Assembly (NCBI GenBank): GCA_022494885.1
Contig: JAGVSM010002978.1
Location: 1-64,000 of the forward strand
Length of the DNA: 64,000 nt
Direction: 5' to 3'
From: Micrasema longulum
Taxonomy: Eukaryota > Arthropoda > Insecta > Trichoptera > Brachycentridae
Both the position numbers and the translations under genes were made by a program. The notes under the pieces are model-generated. The model was not told where the DNA came from and ran no database searches. It was given only the letters and a program-made list of their open reading frames with translations. Shown here one piece after another: positions 48,771 to 61,299 of the stretch (position 1 is its first letter; every line of letters starts with the position of its first letter).

Positions 48771-49489
48771 GTTGGAAGAAATTGCAATTTGGTAATAAGC
48801 TCGTTGTGTAAAAAATAAGGTTCTCATTTTTTTTTCAGATTTAAGTAATTTTTTATTTGAACTGAAAAACACATCATAGGAAAGCTTAATTTCTTAACTA
48901 TTTTTCAACATAATCACTAGATTTTTCAACGTATTTTTGTTACGTATTTTTGTTGTGTTTTAAATCGAAACAATTTTTCCGCGTTCCTAGAGGAGTATAG
49001 CAATTTACGTCTAGTTGACGTGTATTTTGTATCTATTATATTTAATATATATATTTTTTAATGTAGTGTAATGAATTAAACGAAATATTTCAAATAATCA
49101 CGAAACTTTAAAACAATAAATTTGAGTTAACATTTTTTGTGAGTAATTGTACTGAATCCTTCACACGTATGATCACATTGGTTCTTGCCATATACAAAGG
49201 TTAAATAAATTAATAAAAACTTGAATTACAACTTTTTTTATCAAATCATGACCTCTTACCGCAATGAACAAATAATAATGTTTTTTTTCGCATCAAAGAA
49301 ACGGCACGTGGCTTTTTATGGCCTTCGTTTCTCCATTTGTTTTAAATTGAGAAATTTTAATTAACAGCTATCCACACGTTGCTAGCCATCACGTACCGTT
49401 TGTATATGCGATGGTATTTTCTGCATTATCATTGCAAAGCGTCGAAAACAGTTCACCATGTTTTTATGAACATGTCCAAAACAATCATC

Positions 49490-49910
49490 AACATGAGCCG
49501 AGTTGTGGTCCTGTGGTAGTGTTGTGGATTCACGTATCGATTCCGGATCCGAAGTTCAAATCCCACATTATTACATACCGAATCCCCATTTTTCCAGCGC
49601 GAGTTATTTACGACTTTTAGAAAATGGTCTGAAAATTAAAATATTCAGATAAATAACAAAAACTCAAATATTAAAAAATAAATTCGTCACCCCCCTTTCC
49701 GCATTCAGTGGTGCATAAGGCACTGCATTGTTTCTAAGATTGTCGCATATCTTCTGTGCTTTAGGGGTGCTATTCTGAACCGCTCTTACGGCACGAGAAA
49801 ACGGTTTTTCTCGTGTATTTTGTACGTAAATGCGAGATAATACAGCCGTAAGAGCGTTTTGAATACCACCCCAGGTACCAGTCCAGGAACTAAATATCGC
49901 CAAATAAAAA
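49490..49910. repeat. SINE A followed by SINE C fragment
   Basis: 49498-49680 is SINE A (GTTGTGGTCCTGTGGTAGTG, B-box-like GTTCAAATCC, then GCGAGTTATTTACGACTTTT). From 49684, CCGCATTCAGTGGTGCATAAGG and, at 49874, GTACCAGTCCAGGAAC belong to SINE C on the other strand. Between them, 49770-49865 contains an inverted pair (CCGCTCTTACGGC and GCCGTAAGAGCG). Confidence 0.65.
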
Positions 49911-49919
49911 TGCCGTTTT

Positions 49920-52900
49920 AGATTAACATGTTTTTTTATTTATTAAATATTTTTTTGCATTTTATAGTATACATATGTTACAATTACAAAATACACTATC
50001 ACATAAACACTAAAAAATCCACAAAGGTATGGCCTGTGTGCGGGAATACATTTTATTCTAAATTTTAATAAAGGCTACTGGAAGAATACGATATATATTA
50101 AAAAGCGATAATTTTCAAAATGGCGAAGTATCGGTTTCTTCCCTGTACCAATGACGCTATCAAGCCGAGTTATTCGGATATTAGTTCATCATTATAAACT
50201 TGCTCGAGGAACACTTGCCATTTCGCAACGAAAATGTACTTGATTACGAGTATTATGAAAACCTGATTTTACAGGCAAATAACTTTTAATGAACACACGA
50301 ATGTAATATTTTGACTGCTAAAGATTACCACGACATAATAACATACAACTAGTAATAGGAATTATTAACTAGCAACATGAAGTATATAATTACCTGCCGA
50401 TATTTTTGTGGCATTTAGGTAGAGTAACAAGTCACTTTTACTCACTTGCAAAGCAGCCATTAAAAGTTTCTTACTGATTCAACTATTTAATAATTACACA
50501 ATTTTGGGTACAATCTTAGGTTAAATTTTAAATGCGTAAAATTAAGAATTAAGTAGCTCAAACGGTACAAATCTTACTGTGTTTTTTCTCATAATTTAAA
50601 TTTCAATGTTGTCAAAGACAATTTTATTGCAAGATACGTGTATTTGTTTATCTAAAAGTACTTTCGAATTATAACGATTACGGTCAACTATTTGATTATT
50701 AAAATGAATATGAATTTCTTTAATTTATTTTATTTATTTTCCTCCAACCTTCTGTAGACTTGTATAGAGAAACGTTCTCAATTTTAGTGCTATGAACCTC
50801 TTAACTTAAATACCAAAGATTTTATATAACAGTCTTTGTTTAAAAAACCCACTGTCGGAAATAAGAAAAATTGTTTTTACGTATCGGCCAGTAAACTTTT
50901 TTTGTATGCACAATTAGTCACAGCAGTATTCAATACTTTTTGTAAAGGAATTACTTTGAACTGAGGACAATCGATAAAATATTATAAAAAAGAGGGTAAA
51001 AACGATTAATAGAAATCAATTGAAATAGAGAGTGCTTTTTTACTTTCTGTTTTATTATATTCGTTTATAAGAATTACAGTGAAATAAAAAGCTTTCGTTG
51101 AATATTGCTAGTGATATCGTATAAATCATTTATATAGAGCATCAAGAATGTTTGGTTATCATGATAAAATCAATCAATGTGTGTTAAAGCTCTTACCGTA
51201 TACAGAGTCATATCTGATTGGAAGTATAAACGTGAATATGTATTTTTCTCTGTTCTCAATAAAACTATCGCGTTAGAATGTTATAATTGCCAAATTTGGG
51301 TTTTAAGTGTATGAAAGGCTATATATATCCTGATTTATTTTACTTCACAATCTTTTTAAAAATAAAAAACCAAATTGAATTATTTTTTCCATATCATTTC
51401 AAGTAAGAAAACCATGAAAAAAATCTGCATAATAATTGATAAAAATGTCAAATGGAAGGAGCCAACAAACAATATTGTAAATATAGACGTGTGCTGAAAA
51501 TATGGCTTTTAGAACGTGGTTTTTTATATTGAATTTTTTAATGTTATTTTTTTTATTTGGACAAATTTTTTTTTTTCTAAGTGTAACATATTTTCGATGC
51601 ACATGGGAATACATATTTTCTTTTTTTCCATAGTAATAAGAGTTTTAATATGTTATATAATTTAGAAGATAAGGTTATGTATATAAACTGGAACTTAATT
51701 ATAAGCACTTGCTGACGAACTGCATTTTATGCAGTTTAGTAGCACTTGATAGTTTGTATTTTAGTTTTTATATTTATTTAAAAAAATTATATAATGCACA
51801 AAATACAAACATTTCTTTATCACAATAACAATTTTTTATGTCCCGACTTGTTAGAAAATTCCGTGTTAAGTCGGGACTCTCCTATTTATAAATCAAAATA
51901 ATCATAAACGTATTAAACAATATACAAAATAATCAAAACAACATACAAAATAATAATAATAAAAAAAATACAAATAATTAAAATTTATTCAAGCCAAGAA
52001 AAGGAATGCAGATGTTTTTGAAAAATAATAATGAGAAACGTTATATACCTATGTATTTATTAAATAATGAAACAAATTAATAATCGAAAAATTAAAATCA
52101 ATTTACTTTAAATCAGCCCAGAAACGTAAATACGAGTCCTCAAAATTAATACTTACATAGTAATATTTGTCTTAAATTAATTGAACAAATGAAATTAAAA
52201 TGCAGCCAGGAATTCCACATATTTAATAAATAACTCAAAAATTATATTCATTACTATTTTTAATGTAACACTACGGAATGGAAAATAATTTAGTATCGTG
52301 TTATCTATGGAACCACGTAATGAACGGTTACAAATCTTTGGTTCCGCGTCAAAATAAGAGGATATAGAATTGAATATATTTTCCTAAGCGGAATGTTTCA
52401 AGGTTTGGCATTTTTCAGCTTCATTGTTTACAAATATCGCTGTTTAGTAGCGAGATGAACTAGGAAGGCAAAGTTAGCTATGGAAAATAAAATTTAAAGG
52501 TCAACTGAACTGCAGGAAGACAAAATAAACCAAGATGCCGTCACGGGAACAAATTAAACAATGATTTTTTTGCGGTTTACGTTTACAACGATTGTATGCA
52601 ATTAATATTCTCCCTGCCAACTGCCTGTCAGCAGTTCGTTAAGTGTTAATTGCATCAAAAATTAACTTGAAAATCAACATACTAATGAAATTTTGAAATG
52701 TGTTTTCAAATCAATGTATGGTTCTTGTGTTTTAGTTTGAACGTTTGGCTACCACACATCAAGTCACGAAATCGATTACCTACTTGAAATGTTTCTTGTT
52801 TTTTTTCAACTTACATCAAAAGCGTAAGACTGAATTTTCCTTTACGACAAAAAATCCTGTTGGGTGGCCAGGTAAATTTATTTTTATGAAAGATTTTGTA

Positions 52901-54570
52901 AATAAATGTATTTTAATATTTTATTTTATGGAAAATTCAATAAACCTTTAAAGCAGATTTGGGATTCGATTATTATGTCATTATCGATTAGAATCAATCG
53001 TAAGCGCTTAATTTAATTTAATTTTAATTTAAACTTAATAAATACAACACCATTACACGAGATTCCTTCTATGATATTGTATTAATAAAATCTTTATTAA
53101 ATCTAGCAGTTTAAACCGCTTTGTCTCGTTAAAAAGTAACCGCCATGAACCGAAGATTCTTCATTGTATTTCTAGCAAAAATACACGTTTCTCAACCAAA
53201 CGTTTCCTCCTCGTGGTATTCGCTTTAATTTCCTGCGATTGTTAAATTGATTGAACCTGAGAAATCAAAAGTCCACGACTACACTGACCTAGTCCCCATT
53301 TCGATCTATTTTTGATCTCGGAATAGGGAATCTTGATAGCCAGTTCCTCAAAGAACAATGGCCTAAGGCTTGTGAAGATGGCGGTATTGTTTTCGCTAAT
53401 AACTACATCCATTGAACCTATTGTGGCCAAAATACTCTGTTTCGTGAATGGAGAAACTAAAGCTGCTTGGTTTTTGTTCAATTGAATTCTATCACAAAAC
53501 TGTAATGAATCAAAACCACAATGTTGATAGTAAAAGTGTGGGAGAAAGTTACCTAAAAATTTACCTTAGATCACGATTATAAGTACAAATGATTCTATTT
53601 TGATTTCGTTTACCTGTTTATTATCAATTCAATGAAAATAAATCGATTATGCACGATTGGAATAATAACGAATGTTTTTAGTATTCATAACTTTATTTGG
53701 TTATAATTGACTATGTATATAAAAATCTTGATGTTTTTTGTTGATATTTCTTGATAAAACTCCATAGTTAATGATTATGATAAAATTTTAAATAAACTTA
53801 TCAATGAAACTTCTTGGTTTAGTTTTACATTTATTATTTTGACCAACGAGCGCTTTCGCCTAAGTAGGCATCTTCAAGACTGGTGACACCATTATATTTC
53901 ACTGGATTCTACTATTTTTCTATCAGTTTTTACCTTCTTGGATTTTTTTCTACATATTTTTGTCAGTTTCATACACTTTGACAGTTCAATTTTTTAGCTA
54001 CATATTTTTTGAATATTATTTCACCTTTTCGAAGACTTTCATATTTAAATCTTTGTTAAGACTACTAAACAATACCAAGACTAAATATGCTGTATTTTAT
54101 AAAAATAAATAAATGCTACCTACCTTAGAGCAGGTTTTTAGCATACCTTGTGAGGATAGACAGTATCTAATATGTTTGCTTATAATTTAATTTCACATAA
54201 TTCTAAAACATCAAATAATACTTAATTGTATTCTTTTTCACGGTTTTACAAACATAACATATTGTATTATTTACTATTATAAACGTCGATTTTCGGCACT
54301 GAAAAGAACTGACTTAAAGTTCTACATCTTATTCCGTGGAGTTTTCTTTTACTTTTTTTTTTATATTTGGTCTACTATTTAAAAAAAAATTGAAGTGTAT
54401 TCTTTAATTTTTGAAGGTAAAATGTAAACAATAAGAATTTGTGACTTGGAGCTTATGCTAACTTTTCTCTATTAATTTCTTTTATTAAAACAAAAAGCTC
54501 AACTAAAAATTAATCAATCAACACAATTGTGCAAATATTTTTTTCTTCGGAAATATTCCAAGTAAACATC
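49920..54570. other. AT-rich stretch, no gene seen
   Basis: Only weak signals: a stem-loop at 51840-51878, a GACATCTTC/ACCGGT-type MITE core near 53850-53900, and a minus-strand frame at 53481-53242 (with FTSLRPLFFEELAIK) that has no recognised family and no splice context. Nothing here supports a host gene. Confidence 0.5.
51840..51878. repeat. Short stem-loop
   Basis: GTCCCGACTT at 51840 pairs with AAGTCGGGAC ending at 51878, with a loop of about 18 bases. It is GC-rich against an AT-rich background. Confidence 0.7.
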
Positions 54571-54572
54571 AT

Positions 54573-54833
54573 CGTTTTTTCACCAACCGCACCTAATGGT
54601 GCATAGGGTACTGGATGCAAACAACAACTGCAGTGTATTTCTCGATATTTTTTTGTTACATGAATGTAAGATGATTTGTCTGATTACGCTCAGGTACCAG
54701 AACAGGGGACTGTGAAATATTCTTGTGTAGAACACTTTTTATAATAAATATTTAATGTTAACCGTCGCGGGAATTAAACTCGAGACCTTTTGCACGGTAA
54801 GTAAATGAGTTTATCACGTGACCACGAGGCGGA
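54573..54833 (-). repeat. SINE family C, near full-length
   Basis: In plus orientation it reads GCACCTAATGGTGCATAGGG, GGTACCAGAACAGGGGACTG, then the inverted tRNA-like head (GGGAATTAAACTCGAGACC to CCACGAGGCGGAC). The B-box is mutated. It matches 60091-60342 along its length. Confidence 0.75.
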
Positions 54834-55624
54834 CAATGAACAACATCTTTCTTTAATTATTTTTCGTACCTGCGTACATTTGTTTTCAACGTTTATTAAT
54901 GCAAATTACCCGACTTTGAGATCGGTAAATAAACGTAATGAAACGTCATAAAGCGTACGAAGGTTTTCTAGATCTTTTTATTTCTTTCATTGTTATAATA
55001 CAGTCGTTAACATTTTCCAAAAATAACAAGAAATTGAATGTGACACTGAACCGTGGGAACTTTTGCCATCGGTTACATACTAAATGAATGTTACAGTGAA
55101 TTTGTGCGTATAGTACATTGACAACGTAACGACGGCTATAAAATGTTTTTGTTTGTGTTTAAAAAACACTGATTCTGTAATCTTGATTAAAATACTTTTT
55201 TAAATCGAAAAAATTGAAGATATCCAATTTTCTTTACAGCTGTAAACTAATTGATACATTGTAAAAAATTTTAATTGAAAGATATAAATAATGTAATTTT
55301 ATTCCATTTCAAATGCCTTTAATTTATTAATTTTGTAGAAAAATCGTTAAAACGAAAGAATTAGTTGTTTCAGCTTATCAGGTTTTAGTGATATCAATAT
55401 AATTTTTTGTCATATATTCGTCTGATGTGTGAGTGTATCCTACTTACAAGACTCATAGGTTTGAAAAAAATTAACTAATTATTAATAATTTACTTTTTAA
55501 TTACACAGATAGGTTAACAAATACATTGTAACTGCGGGAGTTTAAATACACATTGTATGAATTGATTACTATGAAAATAATACAATTTAGGGTAATGTAA
55601 CACCAAAATGTCTTGATTCTTATA

Positions 55625-56012
55625 AGATTTCACTTCACTAAAATCAACAAATGGAAGAATTCCAGTAATACGGATGTTCAAACATAAGCAAAATTGTGAA
55701 TGTTACACAGTGTGTAAAGTGGCCACTTAAACCAGCCAATTTTTACATTTACATTTTTTTTGCACCACAACAGGCCAGGAGGCCTAATTACAGTGGTGAA
55801 TTACATCGCAGAGCACCCAGGCTTGAGAAAAATCACATTTTAATATTTGTGTTCTCACCGGGAATCGATCCCGGAAGCTTCCGTGCGTGAATCAAGCTTC
55901 TTGATCACTACACCACGGAGGCCGCCAATGACAGGTCATAAGCCCTGTAAATGCCTAGATTTTCATATTACCTTATTTAAGGTATTCTCCATCCCTGTTG
56001 TAATTTGTTAAT
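55625..56012. mobile_element. MITE family D copy split by a SINE
   Basis: The family D sequence runs to CACTTAAACCAGCCAAT (55740) and resumes with AATGACAGGTCATAAGCCCTG (55927), ending near CCCTGTTGTAATTTGTTA. The missing piece between is exactly a SINE B insertion. The left terminal repeat is not visible, so this copy is also truncated. Confidence 0.8.
55741..55926 (-). repeat. SINE family B inserted in MITE family D
   Basis: The copy is inverted: TTTGCACCACAACAGGCCAG, the body, then GGGAATCGATCCCGG (B-box) and CACCACGGAGGCCGCC (5' end). GCCAAT occurs on both sides of the insertion, a possible short target-site duplication overlapping the SINE end. Confidence 0.88.
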
Positions 56013-56267
56013 AAGTAAAACGTTATAATAGTAACATAAGTCGTACAGGGGAACTTACCGATTCTAACTTCAGTTTTAGTACCGTCAGACTGAAAGAATC
56101 AGGAAGTTATTAAAAAAAAATATAATTGTAATGTGCAACGAAAATCCAACAGGGTCTTAACAAGTTTTACTGACGTTAGACTGAAAAAATAAGGATTAAA
56201 AAAAAAATCTTTGTAGCACTAACTTTGTGGGTCATTGCTATATATATATACTATATATATACTATAT

Positions 56268-56400
56268 ATAGAACCGGGTTGTGGTAGTATTGTGGACTCA
56301 CGGGCCACAGGTGCGAAGCTAAAATTCCACTCTGCCACAACTCGATTTTAAGGAAATAGTAAGAAAATAAACTTAAGTATTTCTCTTTCAAAAAAAAATG
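56268..56400 (+). repeat. SINE family A copy
   Basis: GGGTTGTGGTAGTATTGTGG, ACTCACGGGCCACAGG and CCACTCTGCCACAACTCGAT match the head of the copy at 1785 with deletions. It is preceded by a TATATA microsatellite at 56240-56271. Confidence 0.65.
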
Positions 56401-56424
56401 ATATTGTTTTTGAGAGTTAATTTG

Positions 56425-56580
56425 ATTTAAAAAAAAGGAATAACCCGCTAAGCCTCTATTTTGAGGCTTGTCAGCAGGCGTAAAAGGGGGATATGGAAGG
56501 AGGTAATAAAAAATACACCAATTGAGAAAAAAAAAATTCTTGGATTTTTTCTTGCAACTGGCGGGAATCGAACCAGTGAA
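56425..56580 (-). repeat. SINE family E, inverted
   Basis: It is the inverse of the element at 36240-36490: GGAATAACCCGCTAAGCC, TTTTGAGGCTTGTCAGCAGG, and the B-box CTGGCGGGAATCGAACCAG. The head ends right where the next TIR element begins (56587). Confidence 0.75.
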
Positions 56581-56586
56581 TGAAAT

Positions 56587-57229
56587 AACTTTGTTTTATG
56601 AACCACTTCATTCATTTTCCAGAACCGACTAGTTTTGGCAACAACACATTGCACTCTTTGGGGTTGTTTAATAACTAAACATACATAATTTACTCGTATA
56701 AAAGAAACAGTGAACATACTAGTGGGTGTCGATAACGATAGAGGAGGGGATAATTATGTTTAAATATTAAAAATGGGTCTTTTACTTGAGTTTAATTGAT
56801 TATTTACAATTTTGAAAAAAAAATTGGCGACTTTTTTTATTTACAGAATTTTCAAATAATTTAGTTTATCAGTTTAATAATTTAAAAGCAATATTTCGGC
56901 TCCACATTCAAAAGTAATGAAGTGGTTATTTGTCAAAATATGGTAGGCAAATTCCGAAAAATTGTTATTGTTGAGACATATCGTGGGTTTCTAATATTAA
57001 ATGAACGCGATGTTTTTCCTATATAAAACATCACCATAAACCCCACCAGAAATTCCACCATCAACACAAATACCCCCTTCCCTATCCTCATCAACACCCA
57101 CTAATATGTTCACCGTTTCTTTTATACATAATGTATGTTTAGTTAATATATAGCTCAGAAGAGGGCCACGTGTTATTGCCAAAACTAGTCGCTTCTGTAA
57201 ATGGATAAAGTGGTTCATAAAACAAAGAT
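56587..57229. mobile_element. 643-bp TIR element
   Basis: The left arm 56587-56750 and right arm 57071-57229 are inverted copies about 160 bases long. They share TTTGTTTTATGAACCACTT, CGACTAGTTTTGGCAA, TAACTAAACATACAT, TATAAAAGAAAC and TAGTGGGTGT. The 320-base centre has no coding frame. It is a non-autonomous DNA transposon; no second copy was seen here. Confidence 0.85.
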
Positions 57230-60090
57230 ATTTTTTTTAATTTTTTTTTATTTAAATCTTAAAATAGGGCACACATATCATACATATTGTTATGTGTGTT
57301 CTAATAATAACATTACAAATATATTTAATTTATAAATTGTTTATCACATATGTCTTGACCATTATTTTAAACTTTGATATGTTTTTTTCTTCATAAATAT
57401 TTTTTTTCATTTCGTAATACTTTTTAATTGCTTTAAATAAAATTGAATTTTGTGACTTTGCCTTTTTCCTAAATGGAAGTCTAATTTTGTTCTTTTCTCT
57501 AGTATTGTGATTGTGTTCATGCTGGTTCCGATCAACTTTTTTCCAAAATTCTGTTCTATTTTATGTGTCTCTCAAAAATATTATCTATATAATCAGGTAG
57601 TTTTTGCGTTTTTCCGACTCTCGTATCTCGTCTTTCTTGTAAATAATTTTTACCGTCTGCGTCTGAAACATTTCTGTTGCTCTACATTACTTATCTGGAA
57701 AGTTTGATATAATGATTTTCGTATCGTCTTTTAACCGAAAATGATTTGTGTAAGAAAATAGAGAACTAATTGATTTTAAGTGCACGGTAATCGTATTTAA
57801 CCACCTGTATGTGCATAGTATTTGATTTCAATTTAATAGCAATAGGAGAACTGGTGACCTGGTAAATTATTCCAAGCTTGTTTCTTTATTTATTTGTAAT
57901 GCGTGCAAGAGAGAATGAGAACGAGTTGGTATTGCAAGTTATAAAGTTGTATGAAATCGGACACAGAGAGAGCCGTATGTATGGCACGCGAATATTAATT
58001 ATATCACGACGATTGTATGTGTGTATTATCTACCAGCATAGTTAAATGTAGTATTTTTTATTCAATTATTTTTATAGAGTTAAAAGTATTCATTCATACG
58101 TTCAATGTGCTAATTTTTGCATCGTTATAAATTTAAAATTGATTAATTCTAATAAATAAATAATAAAATCTCTCACCAAACAGTTTATGGCATGTGTTTC
58201 TTATTCAAGATCTTGAATAATATAATTGAAAGTACTTATATCTTAAAAAAACATCAATCTAAACTGCCCTTCTATATTTACCAGACAAATCCGACTTTTT
58301 TACAATCCTTTTGCAATTAATAACTTCGCTCAAAATTCCTTCATTAACCGTAGCTGCACAGAATATAACAAAATTTGTTCCCTCCCTTCTTATATTTGAT
58401 TCATAATTTCATAATTTGAAAAAATACATATTAGAACTACTTTAATTAAATATGTATCACTATCACGTTATTCTCCTGTCTCTATTTTTTATAGGCATTT
58501 TAAGGGTAATCTCCTCAACAGAATCCCTCCTTTGTCCTATTTTATCCCAATCTTTTCATTTCTCCTAACGCTTTGGGAACAAAATAATTATTATTTCATT
58601 CAACGCTTTCGTATGATATTTTTAAACACTCGTACATATTTTTAATATGTTCATTAGTGTGTATAAAAAAAATATTTAGGCTGATTAATGTGCAATATTA
58701 TTGTGTCTTAAAAGTGCGATATTAGTTTCAACTTTATCACGATTGTCAATTACACAAAACTGTAAGCTCGTAAATTATTTAACTCAATATTTTATATGTT
58801 TCTTAATAAGTTAAAACAGTGTAACATTTTAAAGCTTTGTTCAATTTTAAACTTTGCAAGATGCCACATCATTTGTTTTATTTAGCTATAGGTATTATTT
58901 TCACACCTTCGTCCTTTGTTGATCAATGAGATAGTTTTTTGTTTAAATATTCTAAATTATCAAAAGTCACATATCACTCGGATGTGAATTCCTTTTTTCT
59001 CTGTTGTATAAATAAAATAAATAGATGATTCGTTATATAATAACGAGTTATGAGTTCAGTAGGTTAACATTTCTAAAAGAGATGTAATAAAAAAATCTTT
59101 TAGTTGAAGTTTCTAATGAATATCCGGAATATATATAAAGCATGCGTGTACATTATAATATTAAAGAAAAATATCACAATATTTACAAAAATGGTTACAT
59201 AATCAATTTATCATTTTGGTTAAATAAAAAATTAGGTGCCTGCATATGTTCGCTACTACTGATTTACCTGATGACATAAGCAATTTTATTTGCTTTTATA
59301 TATCTTGATATTATCATTCCAATTTTGTTTTTATGTGTATACTCTTTTTCTATTGATTTCAATGATTCTACTGTTTTGTTTTTTTTCAATACATATTATA
59401 TATTTTACTATTATTTTGTTGATTTTGATGATACTATTATTTTGTATATTTGATTTTACATGAATCTAAATTTGTACAATTTATATTTGATTATCTTTTT
59501 TGCACTGTATTCATTGGAATTTTATTATTTATACCTTGTTTTTCTAGATTGTTATACTTTTGCATCCCATGTCATTATAATTTTATCTAATTAATTTGAC
59601 TATGTATTTTTTATTGTTGATTATTATGGCTTGACACGGGCATTGCCTAAAACGCCTTATTAAGCTCATTAATATTTAAACGAGTGTAATTTTGAATTAA
59701 TAAATAAATTGTCTTGCCACAAATTTGTATACTTATGCTGTGATTTAATTCTCTACATTGAACCGTTATAAAAAGCGAAATAGGTTAATGCAATATTTAA
59801 CAGTTAGCCTTATCATTCTACCAATCGTGGTTCTATACCATTTCAAGTAAAAGCAATATTTCGTAATGGCGTAATGGACTGGATTCAGTGAATACTAGTC
59901 TTTTAGAATGCAACAGTGCTGAGATTTGTGGATTGATATGTTTGTAATCATAAATTGGTATTGTAAAGCAGTTGCGGTTTTTGTGAAACTAGCATTTTTA
60001 TTCAACACAGTTGAAAATAAGAATTCGCTAGTTTTTAAATATAACTCGATATAACTTTCTAAGGCTAGTACATAATCATCATTATTATTC
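57230..60090. other. AT-rich stretch, no gene seen
   Basis: The stretch starts with T-rich simple sequence (57230-57420). Near 59620-59730 is a LINE-tail-like piece ending in AATAAATAAATTG. No coding signal. Confidence 0.5.
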
Positions 60091-60342
60091 CCTTTTCGCA
60101 CCCTATGGTGCTTAGGGCACTGCATTGGTACACAAATCGCAGCGTATCTTGATCATTTTTTGTCACACTTGTTACAGGTAAGATGATCAGTCTTACGCTT
60201 CAGGTACCAGTCCAGGGACTATGAAAAATTCTATTGCGAAAACACCTTTTTAATAAATATGTCATATCAAACATGTCGGGAATCGAACCCGATACCTCTT
60301 GCATGGTAGGCAAACGCGCCGACCGTTACTCCACGAGGCCAA
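60091..60342 (-). repeat. SINE family C, best copy
   Basis: On the minus strand it begins GTTGGCCTCGTGGAGTAACG, with B-box GGTATCGGGTTCGATTCCCG. In plus orientation its far end reads TCGCACCCTATGGTGCTTAG and GGTACCAGTCCAGGGACTAT. It is the most intact copy of the family in the window. Confidence 0.85.
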
Positions 60343-60424
60343 CACAATACCATTATTTATTTATTTAATTAAATACTCAAATTTCGTCAGTTTAGTTTCT
60401 GTCTCACTAAGTAAGGCAAGAATT

Positions 60425-60547
60425 GCGGACAGAAAATAATCTCATGCGGACATAAAATAATCTCACGCGGACATAAAATAATCTCATGCGGACATAAAAT
60501 AATCTCATGCGGACATAAAATATTTTTTAGATATGTCCGCATGAGAG
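60425..60547 (+). repeat. 21-bp minisatellite with an inverted last unit
   Basis: Four full units (60425, 60446, 60467, 60488) and a partial fifth at 60509 have the form GCGGACATAAAATAATCTCAT, with one or two substitutions. They are followed at 60531-60547 by ATATGTCCGCATGAGAG, the inverse of the unit junction, so the end can fold back on the array. Confidence 0.92.
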
Positions 60548-61243
60548 TATTCAATATTATCACTCGAGATATCATGTCTAATATCGTGAGGTAATTTCTG
60601 CAATTAGGAAACTTCTAAATCCGCATTTTTGAGTTATCCACTAAAAACATACATTTGAACCTTCCTCCATGAATGCTGCAAATAGAAAATAAGTGATTAA
60701 TTACAATCATATATGGATGATTTTAATGCATGGCTTGTCTATTTGAGGCATTCATGTACGAGGATAAAAAAATGTGTCTCACAAATGCTGAATTTAAAGT
60801 TGAAGTAATTACCTCGCCATAAATTCTGCTAATTAGTCTGGTAGGCTGGCAATAGACTTCTGAGTACCATTTTTATACAAATATTTTTACGAGAGCTTAT
60901 CGAAATAACGGGTAAAGTAATGTTTTACAATCTACATAAATAATATTTTTATGAAAATTATTCACATAAATCAAGAAAAAACATTAGTCTACAAGATACG
61001 AAGTAAGCTAGCTTTACATAAATGTGAGAGTTTTTTATGGTCAGGGGAGGAGTTTTGTTTTCAAGCCAGTTAACTTAGAATTTCATGAAACAAAAAATGT
61101 GTTACCGTAATTTTTTAATTGGTTTATTTCCATTTTTAAATAGATTTCCCACACATGCGCAATAGAATTGAGTAGTTGTTTAGAGTAAAGTATTTCTAAA
61201 CGTGTCTTTTGTGCCTATATAGTACAGATAATATTTCATCGTG

Positions 61244-61293
61244 AGTATCTAGCTAGCGTTTCATATTATAATATGAAACGCCAGCTGGATACT
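61244..61293. repeat. 50-bp near-perfect palindrome
   Basis: AGTATCTAGCTAGCGTTTCA is followed, after TATTATAATA, by TGAAACGCCAGCTGGATACT, its inverse with three mismatches. There is essentially no loop. Confidence 0.9.
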
Positions 61294-61299
61294 TTTATC

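Noticed and set aside
53242..53481. 79-residue minus-strand frame as a host exon
   Set aside because: No known motif, no convincing acceptor or donor, and no partner exon nearby.
60425..60530. CRISPR-like array
   Set aside because: Units are head-to-tail with no unique spacers, in a eukaryotic context; it is a minisatellite.
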